Below, piece after piece: positions 1 to 7,491 of a stretch of DNA of 64,000 bases. Origin of the DNA: Myxococcus sp. CA023. GTDB taxonomy: Bacteria > Myxococcota > Myxococcia > Myxococcales > Myxococcaceae. Position numbers and translations under genes: made by a program. Under the pieces are notes generated by a model. It was not told where the DNA came from. It saw nothing but the letters and a program-made list of their open reading frames with translations, and searched no databases. The DNA is taken from the NCBI RefSeq assembly GCF_010998615.1, contig NZ_JAAEAH010000019.1, positions 1 to 64,000 on the forward strand, in the 5' to 3' direction. Positions within the stretch are counted from its first letter, which is position 1, and each line of letters opens with the position of its first letter.

Positions 1-269
1 GTGCAGGGTGGGCAAGCCGCCGGGGGTGGGGACGGGTGAGTCGCCGGACATGGCAGCATGGCCTATCACTGAAGCGCACGCTCCGCCCCTGACGAATCGT
101 GTAGGCGCCTGCGCGCCCGGCGTTCCTGGAGGGATTCTCCCTGCACGTTCTCCCTGCACGCCGATACGCACCTGCATGCGGTCGTGGGCCATCCGTGGAC
201 GGAAGAGCGCCGTCAGTCGCCGCCCGGTGTCCGTCGAGGGCGGGCAGCTCGCTCTCCTTGCGCGCGTGC
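1..269. other. no gene recognised at left edge
   Basis: I see no supported gene here. The open frames on both strands are GC-rich and lack a recognisable domain or ribosome binding site. The stretch lies downstream, in the minus-strand direction, of a probable transposase scrap and may be its decayed continuation, but I cannot follow the homology past the stop at 270. Confidence 0.4.
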
Positions 270-389
270 TTAGCCTGGGCGAGTGCTCAGGTAGCTGCCA
301 TTGAGCACGTCCACGCGCCCCACCATCCGCTGCCACCTTCCAGCCCCCACCAACTCCCGTATCTCCTCCAGCAGGGCTTCCAGCGCCAT
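270..389 (-). pseudogene. IS256-type transposase N-terminal scrap
   Basis: A 39-codon minus-strand frame starts at ATG 389 and stops at 270. It reads MALEALLEEIRELVG and then GRVDVLNGSYL. This resembles the segment of IS256-family transposases where an alpha-helical stretch with Glu-Glu is followed by an R-G-R-V/x-x-x-N-G-S/Y-Y motif just before the catalytic core. The rest of the transposase of roughly 400 residues, including the DDE residues, is missing, and a TGA stop lies immediately upstream of the ATG, so it cannot be functional. The assignment rests on pattern memory of a short segment; it could be a chance frame. Confidence 0.35.
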
Positions 390-716
390 CCGAATGGCAC
401 CACGTCACAGCGCCCGCAGGTAGGCCTGCACCTCTTCGTGCGCGGGGGATTCAAACTCGGTAACCCCGTACCCCCTCCGGGCCAACAACTACACACGATT
501 CGGGACTTGCCCCGCTCGCGCTCGTGTGGGGCGCTGCTGTGCAGGCTGAACCTTCAGCCGCAGTCCGCATGCGGAGAAAGTGGGTTGTTACGGTTCCCAG
601 CGCAGCGGCAGAGCCCTCTCCTGTCGTCCATGTTGCGCATGACACGCCGACACTTCTCCTGATCAGCCGTGTGGGGCGGTTGCTCCGCCAAGCCGGGCGC
701 CAGTAGCCTCCTGGGC
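390..716. other. non-coding or decayed stretch
   Basis: No frame here has a convincing start, ribosome binding site or domain. It separates the transposase scrap from the lipoprotein gene at 717. I see no hairpin followed by a T-run. It probably carries the lipoprotein promoter, but no clear -35/-10 pair stands out. Confidence 0.35.
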
Positions 717-1421
717 ATGCTCGCTCTCCGATTGCAGCTCTTGGCTGTTGTGGTCCTGATTTTGGCCTGCAGCGAGCCGGCGCCGAAGGAGCTCGCGAAG
801 CAGCCCACGGCCGCGGAGGTGCTGGGCGTCAAGCCTGATTTCACTCCCCGCTATGAGATCATAGACATGGATCGCCCCGACATTGCTGGGGCGCCGCGCC
901 TAGTCGTGAGGGTGCGCGTACCACGTGGGCTTTCTCGAGAGGAGCTGGAATTGAACGTCCGGCATGCGCTACTCAAATCCTATGATAGCGCACCCGTGAG
1001 GCTCGGAGCCGTCAGCGTGGCTGCGTATGTCTCGGAGCGAATGAGCATGGGGGCCGACGCCGCACTCGGCGAGTTTGCCCCCGGTGGGCAGTGGAGTGCA
1101 GCCGACCCGGGCGTGCCTCTTTCCGGGTGGCAGGCGAAGATCAGCCTTGACGAGTACTATTTCGAGCACAGGACGTATCTCGCCAAGGGGACACGCGCCA
1201 CCCTCGTTCTTTCATCCGAGTTCTCGGACACCATCAGTCTGTCGCGCAAGGCAAACCGGTGGCTCGAAGAGGACATCTTGGCGGAACTGAAGCCCGACGT
1301 CCCGGTGGTCGTGGTTGGGTATGAGGACTTCGGCAAGGTCGGTGTGCGCTACGAGGTGGAGACGGCCATCAAGCCGAAGCGGAAGGGGTGGGTCCACAGC
1401 TTTAATTTGAAGGCCGAATAA
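717..1421 (+). CDS. hypothetical lipoprotein
   Basis: A 234-residue predicted lipoprotein. From the ATG at 717 the N-terminus is a short hydrophobic signal with a lipobox ending in L-I-L-A-C (Cys about residue 18) followed by S-E-P, so the mature protein should be lipid-anchored. A longer GTG-start frame from 669 would put 16 unlikely residues before the signal, so 717 is preferred, although no strong ribosome binding site is visible. The body has no catalytic motif I recognise. It contains R-V-R-V-P-R-G-L-S-R-E-E-L and a G-A-V-S-V-A-A-Y strand pattern seen in small extracytoplasmic domains of unknown function in Myxococcus. Neighbours are remnants, so context does not suggest a role. Confidence 0.75.
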   Translation: MLALRLQLLAVVVLILACSEPAPKELAKQPTAAEVLGVKPDFTPRYEIIDMDRPDIAGAPRLVVRVRVPRGLSREELELNVRHALLKSYDSAPVRLGAVSVAAYVSERMSMGADAALGEFAPGGQWSAADPGVPLSGWQAKISLDEYYFEHRTYLAKGTRATLVLSSEFSDTISLSRKANRWLEEDILAELKPDVPVVVVGYEDFGKVGVRYEVETAIKPKRKGWVHSFNLKAE

Positions 1422-1559
1422 CCGCCTCTAACAAATGTCAGGACAGCGGCGACGCAGGCGCGTGATGCCGCAGCCGAGGACAATGAAGCCGAAGTGGACA
1501 TCGTCCCTGCATTCGTCGCGGACGCGAAGTCGGCGGAGTTGATTTGACCAAGTGCGGCC

Positions 1560-1814
1560 CTTCGCTCATCGGTGTCAGGGCAAAGGGCCGCTCAGAGGCG
1601 ATCTCGAAGAGTCCGACGGTGATGCCGCCGCGCATCAGTCGGAACAAGGTGTCTGGGGGGACGCCGAGCGCGGCCGCCAGTGAGTCACTGTCGCGAGCAG
1701 GTCCGCGCTCCGCAGACGGGCCACGGAGCCGATGACCTGGGTGATTCAATGACCAATGATTGCCGCGAAGAGTTGCTGCGTGGGAGTCAGATTCTCGCGG
1801 GACATGGTTTTCAT
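1560..1814 (-). pseudogene. disabled O-methyltransferase (N-terminal remnant)
   Basis: The minus strand from ATG 1814 (or 1805) reads MSRENLTPTQQLFAAIIGH, then an in-frame TGA where related proteins carry Trp (TGG to TGA), then ITQVIGSVARLRSADLLA in the same frame. A frameshift follows, and the homology continues as DSLAAALGVPPDTLFRLMRGG and ending ERPFALTPMSE. This is the winged-helix dimerisation domain of SAM-dependent O-methyltransferases (D-S-L-A-x-x-x-G-V-x-x-D-x-L-x-R-L-x-R; F-A-L-T-P). The whole Rossmann catalytic domain is absent. With a nonsense codon, a frameshift and a lost C-terminus, the gene is dead. The small gene at 1848-2129 lies directly upstream on the same strand. Confidence 0.75.
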
Positions 1815-1847
1815 GTCAGGAGTCTAGCCCTGCGCGCAGCCCGCGCG

Positions 1848-2129
1848 TCACCGGCCTTCCGAGAAAGTGAACTCGATGAGTGTCATGGGCTCGGTGGTAG
1901 GTGCCGTGTTCCTGACGATGATGTCTTCGCCATTCCCAGCCACGCTTGAGAGAAGGACAGCCCGACTCTGCTTCGGAATGCTGAATGATGTGGTTTTGTT
2001 GTTGGGCCAAGTAAATGAGCCCGTCACGGCACGAGACCCCTTGGCTACTGCGATGAGTGTCGTTGGTCTATTTGGCACTGTCCTGAACGTGTCGGAGTTG
2101 CCGTTGGAAACGCTTTTCTGGATGGTCAT
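1848..2129 (-). CDS. small hypothetical protein
   Basis: A 93-residue protein with no signal peptide, membrane segment or known domain. It is rich in Thr, Ser and Asn and predicted to be mostly beta (G-S-F-T-W-P-N-N-K-T-T-S-F-S-I-P, then G-E-D-I-I-V-R-N-T-A-P). This composition looks like a real protein, unlike the overlapping plus-strand frame, which is Met/Leu/Val-rich as antisense frames often are. The ATG at 2129 has only a weak upstream purine stretch. It ends 33 bp before the disabled methyltransferase, suggesting they were once one transcription unit. Base composition is lower in GC than the core genes of the window. Function unknown. Confidence 0.5.
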   Translation of the reverse strand: MTIQKSVSNGNSDTFRTVPNRPTTLIAVAKGSRAVTGSFTWPNNKTTSFSIPKQSRAVLLSSVAGNGEDIIVRNTAPTTEPMTLIEFTFSEGR

Positions 2130-2298
2130 GGGTGATTTGCTTTCGGTGATGATGCGCGCTTGTAAAGTTTCGCATCGTGCGCTCCACGACAGTTCATGCC
2201 GCGAAGCTAGGTGGATGTCGCGCCTGTTCTGTGAACTAGAGTCTGTCTTAGAGGCACTCAGTGCGTGAGGTTGTGTCCCTGCAGCGGAATGCGAATCC

Positions 2299-2367
2299 CT
2301 ACCAGTGTGCGTTGCTTGTGATATCTGTCTTGTCGACGGGCCAGGTTCGCAGTGTCTGATTATCCAT
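2299..2367 (-). CDS. possible 22-residue peptide with strong SD
   Basis: On the minus strand a near-perfect Shine-Dalgarno (AAAGGAGG) lies right before ATG 2367. The frame is 22 codons, M-D-N-Q-T-L-R-T-W-P ending N-A-H-W, then TAG at 2299. It is too short to judge by codon use. It could be a leader peptide, the start of a gene truncated by decay, or coincidence. It faces the small protein gene at 1848-2129 and the methyltransferase remnant, all on the same strand. Confidence 0.25.
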   Translation of the reverse strand: MDNQTLRTWPVDKTDITSNAHW

Positions 2368-2507
2368 CTCCTCCTTTTGAATGGGACGAGCCACGCCAGC
2401 GGCGTGGTAGTTTGTGGCTAAGCAAGTGCTATGCCGGATGCCCCCGCGCCGTAAGTTGCCAGAAATTGGCCCTCGGAAGAAATGGCGACCCGGTGGCAGC
2501 GAAATCT
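2368..2507. other. intergenic, no gene seen
   Basis: Together with 2130-2298 and 2548-2727 this forms a stretch of about 600 bp whose only other contents are the 22-codon frame and the inverted-repeat array. No further coding frame with a recognisable product is seen. It probably contains divergent promoters for the minus-strand small genes and the plus-strand sitA locus. Confidence 0.4.
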
Positions 2508-2547
2508 TGACACGTCAGTGACGTGTCAGTGTGGAGCTGACACGTCA
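2508..2547 (+). promoter_or_regulatory. three-copy TGACACGTCA operator-like array
   Basis: The 10-mer TGACACGTCA occurs at 2508-2517. Its exact reverse complement TGACGTGTCA follows at 2519-2528 after one base, making a perfect 10-bp inverted repeat. A third direct copy lies at 2538-2547, exactly 30 bp (about three helical turns) after the first. The array sits about 180 bp upstream of the disrupted sitA toxin. The spacing and symmetry fit cooperative binding of a dimeric transcription factor. The binding protein is unknown to me. Confidence 0.55.
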
Positions 2548-2727
2548 CTCCAGAGCCAAGCGAGGGGCCCGCTCTATTTCTTCCGCCTCATCTACGCTCG
2601 CCTCCTCCTATGCCTGTTCGAGAGTCATGGCAGTTGGCTTAGTCTCGTAGGACCATGGAGATTGTCAGACTCGGCTGGTATGTGGCCCCTTGCTTGCCGA
2701 TGTGCTGGCGGCTGACCCGGGGGCTAC

Positions 2728-4045
2728 ATGAGAGCTTTAGTAATTGCTGCACTGTTGCTGCTTGCGAGCGGGTGCGCGTCGACCCGTGTCGTGCATCTGC
2801 ACACTGGGGGTGGAGAGCCAATCGCCTTCACTCCAGTTGAGTCCGACCCTGTCGAGATAGGCAACGACGAGTTCACGCGTGCTGTCGCGCAGCTCGTGCT
2901 AGACATGAGGCTCGACGTCGCCTTCAGGGAAGTTGAAGAGGACGGTCGCCGCTCGTTGCTCGCATCGTCCGAGGGCTTCGTTGACGGCGCGCGAGGCAGA
3001 TCGGTCCCTTCGGCATACGAGCGCATTTGCCAGCGGTAGGACGAGCCCCATAGCTGCCTGAGCATGCTTGCCGGTGGGTTTTCGCTGGGCCCTTCCGAAC
3101 GGCGAATGCTCGCGCTCTACTTCGCGCTCGACACGGTGTGGGAGGGCGTCGAGGACGCGATTCGCGACATGGTGAATCCTGCCGCCCTGCGAGCGATGGT
3201 GACAAGCATGATTGGGGTGGCGCTCGTGATGCTGGTCGCGCCTGAGCCCATTACAAAGGTCATCGCGATTGCCCTGACGGCCTCGTTGATTGCCTATCTT
3301 GGGACGGGGCCGGTGTGGAATCTCGGGCAGGGGTTTCTGCGCTTGCTCGACGAGTCCCGTGACGCGGCGGGCCTCGCGGACCTGGAGCGGGCTGGGCATC
3401 GCTTCGGGAAGGTGCTGGGGGACAACGGGGCCCGCGTCCTGGGGATCGTCGCGCTGTCCGCGCTGGGCGGGAAGAGTGCGATGGCGGCACAGGGGCCGAA
3501 GATGCCGGGCTTCGCCCAGGCCGCGTCTCGGGCTCAACTGGAGGGGGGGCTTCCAGCTATCGGGCGCGCTGGCTGGGGAGGTTCAGGCGATCTCGATTTC
3601 GTCGGCTGGGGTGCTGAACGTGACGCTCGCACCGACGGCGGTCGCGGCGGTCGCGATGGGCGCAGGCGAGGGCGGTGGGGCTGCGGTGGGAGCTGTCGGG
3701 GGAATCCGGGGTGACCCCGACGGCAACGTGCATCACATCTGCACGGACAAGAATTCCATCTCGGACGCGACCGGCGGGCCGTGGACACCTCTCTTCCAGG
3801 AGGTTTTCAATCGCGCTAAGATGGCGCTCAATGACGTCGCAAATCTCGTGCGAATTAAGGGGCACCAGGGTCCCCATCCTGCCGAGTATCATAGCGTGGT
3901 TCTCAGGCGCATTGACGATGCAACGCGCGGATGTCGGGGCGTTTCGCAGTGTCGTGCTGAGCTTGTCAAAGAGCTGCCGAAGATTGCCCGGGAGCTTATG
4001 TCCCCGAATTCCGAATTGAGACGGCTCATTACGAAGGAGCGGTAA
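2728..4045 (+). pseudogene. sitA: disrupted SitA-type polymorphic toxin lipoprotein
   Basis: SitA proteins are lipidated polymorphic toxins that myxobacteria pass between cells by TraA/TraB outer membrane exchange. From ATG 2728 the product has a signal with lipobox L-A-S-G-C (Cys16), then the SitA-type region V-V-H-L-H-T-G-G-G-E-P and a hydrophobic central region (V-T-S-M-I-G-V-A-L-V-M-L). The C-terminal nuclease domain carries V-H-H-I-C-T-D-K-N and G-H-Q-G-P-H-P-A-E-Y-H, the HNH/EndoVII AHH-type pattern. Two lesions break it. An in-frame TAG at 3037-3039 falls where a sense codon such as Gln is expected, since reading resumes in the same frame. A run of seven G near 3541-3548 shifts the nuclease part into the next frame; six G would restore it. 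Either could be a sequencing error, but two together favour a pseudogene. The immunity gene starts 3 bp downstream. Confidence 0.8.
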
Positions 4046-4048
4046 GAG

Positions 4049-4624
4049 ATGTCAGGAGGACGCCGATTTTATGATTTGGGCATCGACGTTTATGTGCCTG
4101 AACGTTGGTACTTCTCGGACCCCAGGAGCCCGGCAGGTGAAGAGATAGGGGATATTTGGCAGTTTACGGAGGGGCGGCCGGTTGAGCTTAATGAGCGGCT
4201 GCGTGTCCCACTCTCGCGGCCTGGTCGCGCATTGGACTTCACGACGGCGGGAGCCGGGCGGACTCCGATTGTAAGTGAGCGTGTGGCCGCGGTGTTGCGT
4301 GAAATGGCTCCTGACGATGTGCAGCTATTTCCTGTCGATGTAGAAAGCGAGTCCGCGTCTTATTTCCTGCTCAATATAGCCCGGACTGTTCGATGCATTG
4401 ATGATGCTGCGTGCAAAGAGGTTAAGATACGCACCGCGGATGAATACACGGAGAGGGTAGGGGAGTACCGCTCAGTAATGGGGCTTCGGATCGACAAGTC
4501 TAAGGTAGGTACAGCTCGCGTGTTTCGAGCGTGGGGTTGGCACTCGCCGATAATTGTCGACGAAGAGATCAAGGACGCCCTCGAAGCGAATGGCATCTTT
4601 GGCGGCAAGTTCGAAGAGGTCTGA
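4049..4624 (+). CDS. sitI: Imm11-type (DUF1629) immunity protein SitI
   Basis: A 191-residue soluble protein with the Imm11/DUF1629 layout. It has an N-terminal W-x-F-x-x-G-R-P-V segment, a conserved L-D-F-x-x-x-G-x-x-P-I-V-S-E-R-V-A-A-V-L pattern at about residues 68-90, V-Q-L-F-P-V-D-V followed by Y-F-L-L-N-I-A, and a C-terminal R-I-D-K-S-K-V with the W-H-S-P-I-I-V-D-E-E-I and G-G-K-F end. Imm11 proteins are immunity partners of polymorphic toxins in bacteria. The ATG at 4049 lies 3 bp after the toxin frame, with GAAGGAG just upstream, so the pair is translationally coupled as in sitAI loci. The gene is intact although the toxin is broken, and it is less GC-rich than core genes, consistent with transfer. 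The role as neutraliser of the AHH-type nuclease is inferred from position. Confidence 0.8.
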   Translation: MSGGRRFYDLGIDVYVPERWYFSDPRSPAGEEIGDIWQFTEGRPVELNERLRVPLSRPGRALDFTTAGAGRTPIVSERVAAVLREMAPDDVQLFPVDVESESASYFLLNIARTVRCIDDAACKEVKIRTADEYTERVGEYRSVMGLRIDKSKVGTARVFRAWGWHSPIIVDEEIKDALEANGIFGGKFEEV

Positions 4625-4650
4625 AAATCGGGGGCAGACCACCGGGGCGA

Positions 4651-5217
4651 ATGGCATCGTCCGCGCGCGGCCCCTTGGGGGACCACTTCTACTCGTCACC
4701 GGAAATGCTGCTTGGAGGGAGCGTCGACGCGCGCTCCGACCTCTTCACGCTGGGCGTCGTGCTGCTCGAACTGGCGACGGGGAAGAATCTGCTCTTCTGC
4801 CCAGACGACATCACGCCCGAAGTCATGGGCTCGTTGCCCACGAAGAAGCGTCGGCGGGTGGCTCGGGCGGTCAAGCGGGCTACGCTCGCGGGGGCGCCGC
4901 CGTTGGTGGCCGACGCGATCTGGCGCGCGGCGACGCTGACGGCTGCGGACGTAGACACGATGACCGAGGGGCTCCCCCAGGGGCTGCGCGTGACGCTGAA
5001 CCGGCTCCTTCGGGTTGCCCCTCGGGAACGTTACCAGTCGGCGGGGGAGTTGGCGGCCGACCTGACGGCTTGGCTTGGCGGCACCTTCACGAAGGCCGAT
5101 GCCGCAGCAGAGGTGCGAGCGCGGGCAGCTCAGGCTGAAGAGGCGCTGGATTCGATGGCGACCCTGCCGCCTCGTGGTCGCGGCAAGCGCAAGCCGGATG
5201 ACGTGACGACGCTCTGA
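4651..5217 (+). pseudogene. C-terminal remnant of Ser/Thr protein kinase
   Basis: From ATG 4651 the product begins in the kinase activation segment: F-Y-S-S-P-E-M-L corresponds to the A-P-E motif, and D-A-R-S-D-L-F-T-L-G-V-V-L-L-E-L-A-T-G is subdomain IX. It continues through the C-lobe with R-V-A-P-R-E-R-Y-Q-S-A (subdomain XI Arg) into a short helical tail. The glycine loop, the VAIK Lys, HRD and DFG are all missing, so it cannot phosphorylate. It begins about 25 bp after the immunity gene, as if the N-terminal part was deleted when the sitAI locus arrived. Reading continues upstream to 4531 only by overlap with sitI in another frame. Confidence 0.75.
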
Positions 5218-5331
5218 GCGACGGCTGCTTCGGAGCGTGTCGCAACACCAATGGGTCTTGTTGTTCAGGTTGTAGAGAAGAGGGGAGACCTGGACGGCTG
5301 AAAGTGCGGCGCGCTGCCCGATGTTAGAGGG

Positions 5332-5353
5332 GCGCGCTAACAGCGCGCTAACA
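5332..5353. repeat. two tandem 11-bp repeats
   Basis: GCGCGCTAACA is present twice back to back (5332-5342 and 5343-5353). It lies just beyond the tRNA terminator at the edge of the accessory stretch. It could be a recombination scar or chance; no matching copy is seen elsewhere in the window. Confidence 0.5.
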
Positions 5354-5375
5354 GCACTGAACGGCCAAAAACGAA

Positions 5376-5414
5376 CGGGGTTGGACGGTTTGACCCGTCC
5401 AACCCCGCGTTTTT
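5376..5414. terminator. bidirectional intrinsic terminator
   Basis: A perfect 13-bp stem (CGGGGTTGGACGG at 5376-5388 and its complement at 5395-5407) closes a 6-nt loop. On the plus strand it is followed by CG and five T; on the minus strand by TTCGTTTTT. It should end the minus-strand tRNA transcript and any plus-strand read-through from the kinase remnant. Confidence 0.85.
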
Positions 5415-5417
5415 ACA

Positions 5418-5490
5418 TGTCCCCGACGGGATTCGAACCCGTGTTACCGGCTTGAAAGGCCAGCGTCCTGGGCCTCTAGACGACGGGGAC
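5418..5490 (-). tRNA. tRNA-Glu (UUC)
   Basis: The minus strand folds into a complete cloverleaf. The acceptor pairs GTCCCCG with CGGGGAC, with discriminator A at 5418. The anticodon loop is CTTTCAA with anticodon TTC, and the T-arm carries GGGTTCGAATCCC. CCA is not encoded. It lies 23 bp downstream of tRNA-Lys on the same strand, so the two are probably one transcript ending at the 5376-5414 hairpin. Confidence 0.95.
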
Positions 5491-5513
5491 AGCACACCTT
5501 CACTTCAACTACA

Positions 5514-5586
<73 letters not shown>

Positions 5587-5778
5587 GCACTATTCTTTTT
5601 TAAATTTTTCGCCAGCACCCCGGAAGCCCCCGGGGCAGGCGCTTCCTACCAGCACTCGGCGACGCTTTCCACTGGCGAGCGCATGGGACCGTTTCTGACA
5701 GCGCCCCGACCGATTTCCGGTGAACGTCCGGGCCAGCGCCCTTCGCCGCGTGTCACCCCGTGGCGATATACAGGAACC

Positions 5779-6309
5779 ATGTCCCAGGACGTACATCCGG
5801 ATGAACAGGAGACCGAGGACGACGCCGAGCGGGCCCCGTTCCGCCGCTACCTCACCCGAGCGGGCGCTGAGCGCCTGCACCGCGAGCTCGTCCACCTTCT
5901 CAACGAGGAGCGCCCCAAGGTGACGGCCGAGGTCTCCGCTGCCGCCGCTCAGGGCGACCGCTCAGAGAACGCCGAGTACATCTACGGGAAGAAGCGCCTG
6001 CGCGAAATCGACCGCCGCCTCCGTTTCCTCCAGAAGCGCCTGGACACCGCCACCATCGTCACGCCCGCCGAGCAGACCGACCGCTCCCGCGTCTTCTTCG
6101 GGGCGACGGTGAGCCTGGAGGACGAGGACGGCGGCCGCAGCACCTACCAGATCGTCGGTTCCGACGAGATCGACGCCTCGGGCGGGCGCATCAGCGTCGA
6201 ATCCCCCATGGGGCGGGCGCTCCTTCGCAAGGCCGTGGGTGACTCGGTCGAGGTGCGGCGGCCACGCGGGGACATCGAACTCACGGTGGTGGACATCCGC
6301 TACGAATAG
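5779..6309 (+). CDS. greB: transcript cleavage factor GreB
   Basis: A 176-residue GreB that enters the RNA polymerase secondary channel and stimulates cleavage of backtracked RNA. It has the N-terminal coiled coil (L-N-E-E-R-P-K-V-T-A-E-V, then A-A-A-Q-G-D-R-S-E-N-A-E-Y), whose tip carries the acidic D and E residues. Next comes the GreB-type K-K-R-L-R-E-I-D-R-R-L-R-F-L signature, and a C-terminal FKBP-like domain from about residue 105 (V-F-F-G-A-T-V; I-V-G-S-D-E-I; S-P-M-G-R-A-L-L). The start at 5779 follows CAGGA. An upstream in-frame ATG at 5683 would add 32 poorly conserved residues. About 20 extra acidic residues precede the usual E. coli start. Confidence 0.93.
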   Translation: MSQDVHPDEQETEDDAERAPFRRYLTRAGAERLHRELVHLLNEERPKVTAEVSAAAAQGDRSENAEYIYGKKRLREIDRRLRFLQKRLDTATIVTPAEQTDRSRVFFGATVSLEDEDGGRSTYQIVGSDEIDASGGRISVESPMGRALLRKAVGDSVEVRRPRGDIELTVVDIRYE

Positions 6310-6318
6310 GTGGAAGCC

Positions 6319-7266
6319 ATGCCTCGGATTCAGCCCATCAACCCCCGCTACCGTCGCATCTATCAGGCACTGAGCGGGCCGGACCTGGCCGTTTCCGAGA
6401 GCGCGGGGATGACCCTGGAAGACCTGGGGCTGGGCAGCGCCGAAGCCTCCCGCGGGGACCTCGTCTTCGGCACCTACAGCCCCCAGGGCCTGGAGCGGGC
6501 CCTGCGTGCCTATGGGCTGTTCCAGCGCGTCGAGGAGCGGGTGGGGCCGCTGGAGCTTCGCGTCGTGTGCACGGACCCGTACCGGCCACGCATCATCCTT
6601 TGGAGCAGGCGGTTCTACGTTCCCGTGGCGGACCTGGACCTGCGGCGGACGACCGGGGCCGAGGTGGGGCTCGGTGACGCGCTCGCCACCACGCCGCTGC
6701 TGTACCTGGACTCGCTGTTGCTCCAGAACCCGGGGCGCGCCTTCGACTGGAACCGGCCGCCGCTGCCCGGGCAGAACCACCCCGGGCTCAAGCTCGCCGG
6801 CCACATCCTGGACGTGCTCCTGCTGATGGCCCGCCGTATCGGCACCGAGGCCTTGGCCCTCACGCCGTCCACCTTCGCTGCCGCCTGCGTCTATGACCGC
6901 CGCTTCCTCTTCGTGGATGGCGCCGCGCAGGGCCGCTTCCTCGCGCTTCGTCAGGCGGGGCGGTACCTGCCGCGCTGGCTCCATGCGTGGGCGGTGGAGC
7001 TGCACTGCATGCGGGACGAGCACGGAGAGGCCGTGGCCTTCAAGCCTTCGCCCATGGTGTCTCCGCTGAGCTCGCGGCTGGGGCAGCACTTCGATGCGAA
7101 CACGTGGGATGACGCGCTCCAACTGGAGGCCCGGCGGCAGCTCACGCTCGATGAGGAGACGCTCCAGCGGCGCTTTCCCTGGGAGCGGATGCCCCCGGGG
7201 CCGCCGCCCGAGCGGGTGGCGGAGCTGCTCGGATATGATCCGCTCGCGCCTGTCGTGGCGCACTGA
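6319..7266 (+). CDS. conserved hypothetical protein
   Basis: A 315-residue soluble protein that I cannot place in a family. ATG 6319 is preferred over GTG 6310 because GTGGA sits upstream of it. It has no signal peptide or membrane segment. Features include an Arg-rich N-terminus (P-R-Y-R-R-I-Y-Q-A-L), alternating strands around residues 75-125 (E-L-R-V-V-C-T-D-P-Y; R-I-I-L-W-S-R-R-F-Y-V-P-V-A-D-L) and a long helical region from about 155 to 240 with L-A-W-A-V-E-L-H-C-M-R-D. It starts 10 bp after greB and is probably co-transcribed with it. Confidence 0.8.
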   Translation: MPRIQPINPRYRRIYQALSGPDLAVSESAGMTLEDLGLGSAEASRGDLVFGTYSPQGLERALRAYGLFQRVEERVGPLELRVVCTDPYRPRIILWSRRFYVPVADLDLRRTTGAEVGLGDALATTPLLYLDSLLLQNPGRAFDWNRPPLPGQNHPGLKLAGHILDVLLLMARRIGTEALALTPSTFAAACVYDRRFLFVDGAAQGRFLALRQAGRYLPRWLHAWAVELHCMRDEHGEAVAFKPSPMVSPLSSRLGQHFDANTWDDALQLEARRQLTLDEETLQRRFPWERMPPGPPPERVAELLGYDPLAPVVAH

Positions 7267-7491
7267 ACGGACGGCCGCTCGTGCTACAGGGTTCATCCAT
7301 GGTGACTCGCCGAAAGGCGCCATGCGGACCGCCGTCATCCCCGGCGTCTGGGGCGTGGGGTTTCGGACAGCCGCACGTCCTGGCGACAAGCAGGCTGTTT
7401 CCCCTGAAGCCGGTGCCTATAGTGGTCAGGAGACTCACCGTCGCACGGTCCCTCGCGGTCGCAGCCGAACCTTCAGGTCGCGCAACCCACG

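Noticed and set aside
446-475. Short segment resembling a tRNA T-arm (GATTCAAAC)
   Set aside because: The flanking stem bases do not pair and no cloverleaf can be drawn; treated as chance.
1434-1546. Open plus-strand tail ending in D-A-K-S-A-E-L-I and a stop
   Set aside because: It has no start codon after the preceding stop and no recognisable domain; too short to support as a gene remnant.
1867-2268. 133-codon plus-strand frame
   Set aside because: It is antisense to the more protein-like 93-residue minus-strand frame, its Met/Val/Leu-rich composition looks like a shadow, and it lacks a ribosome binding site.
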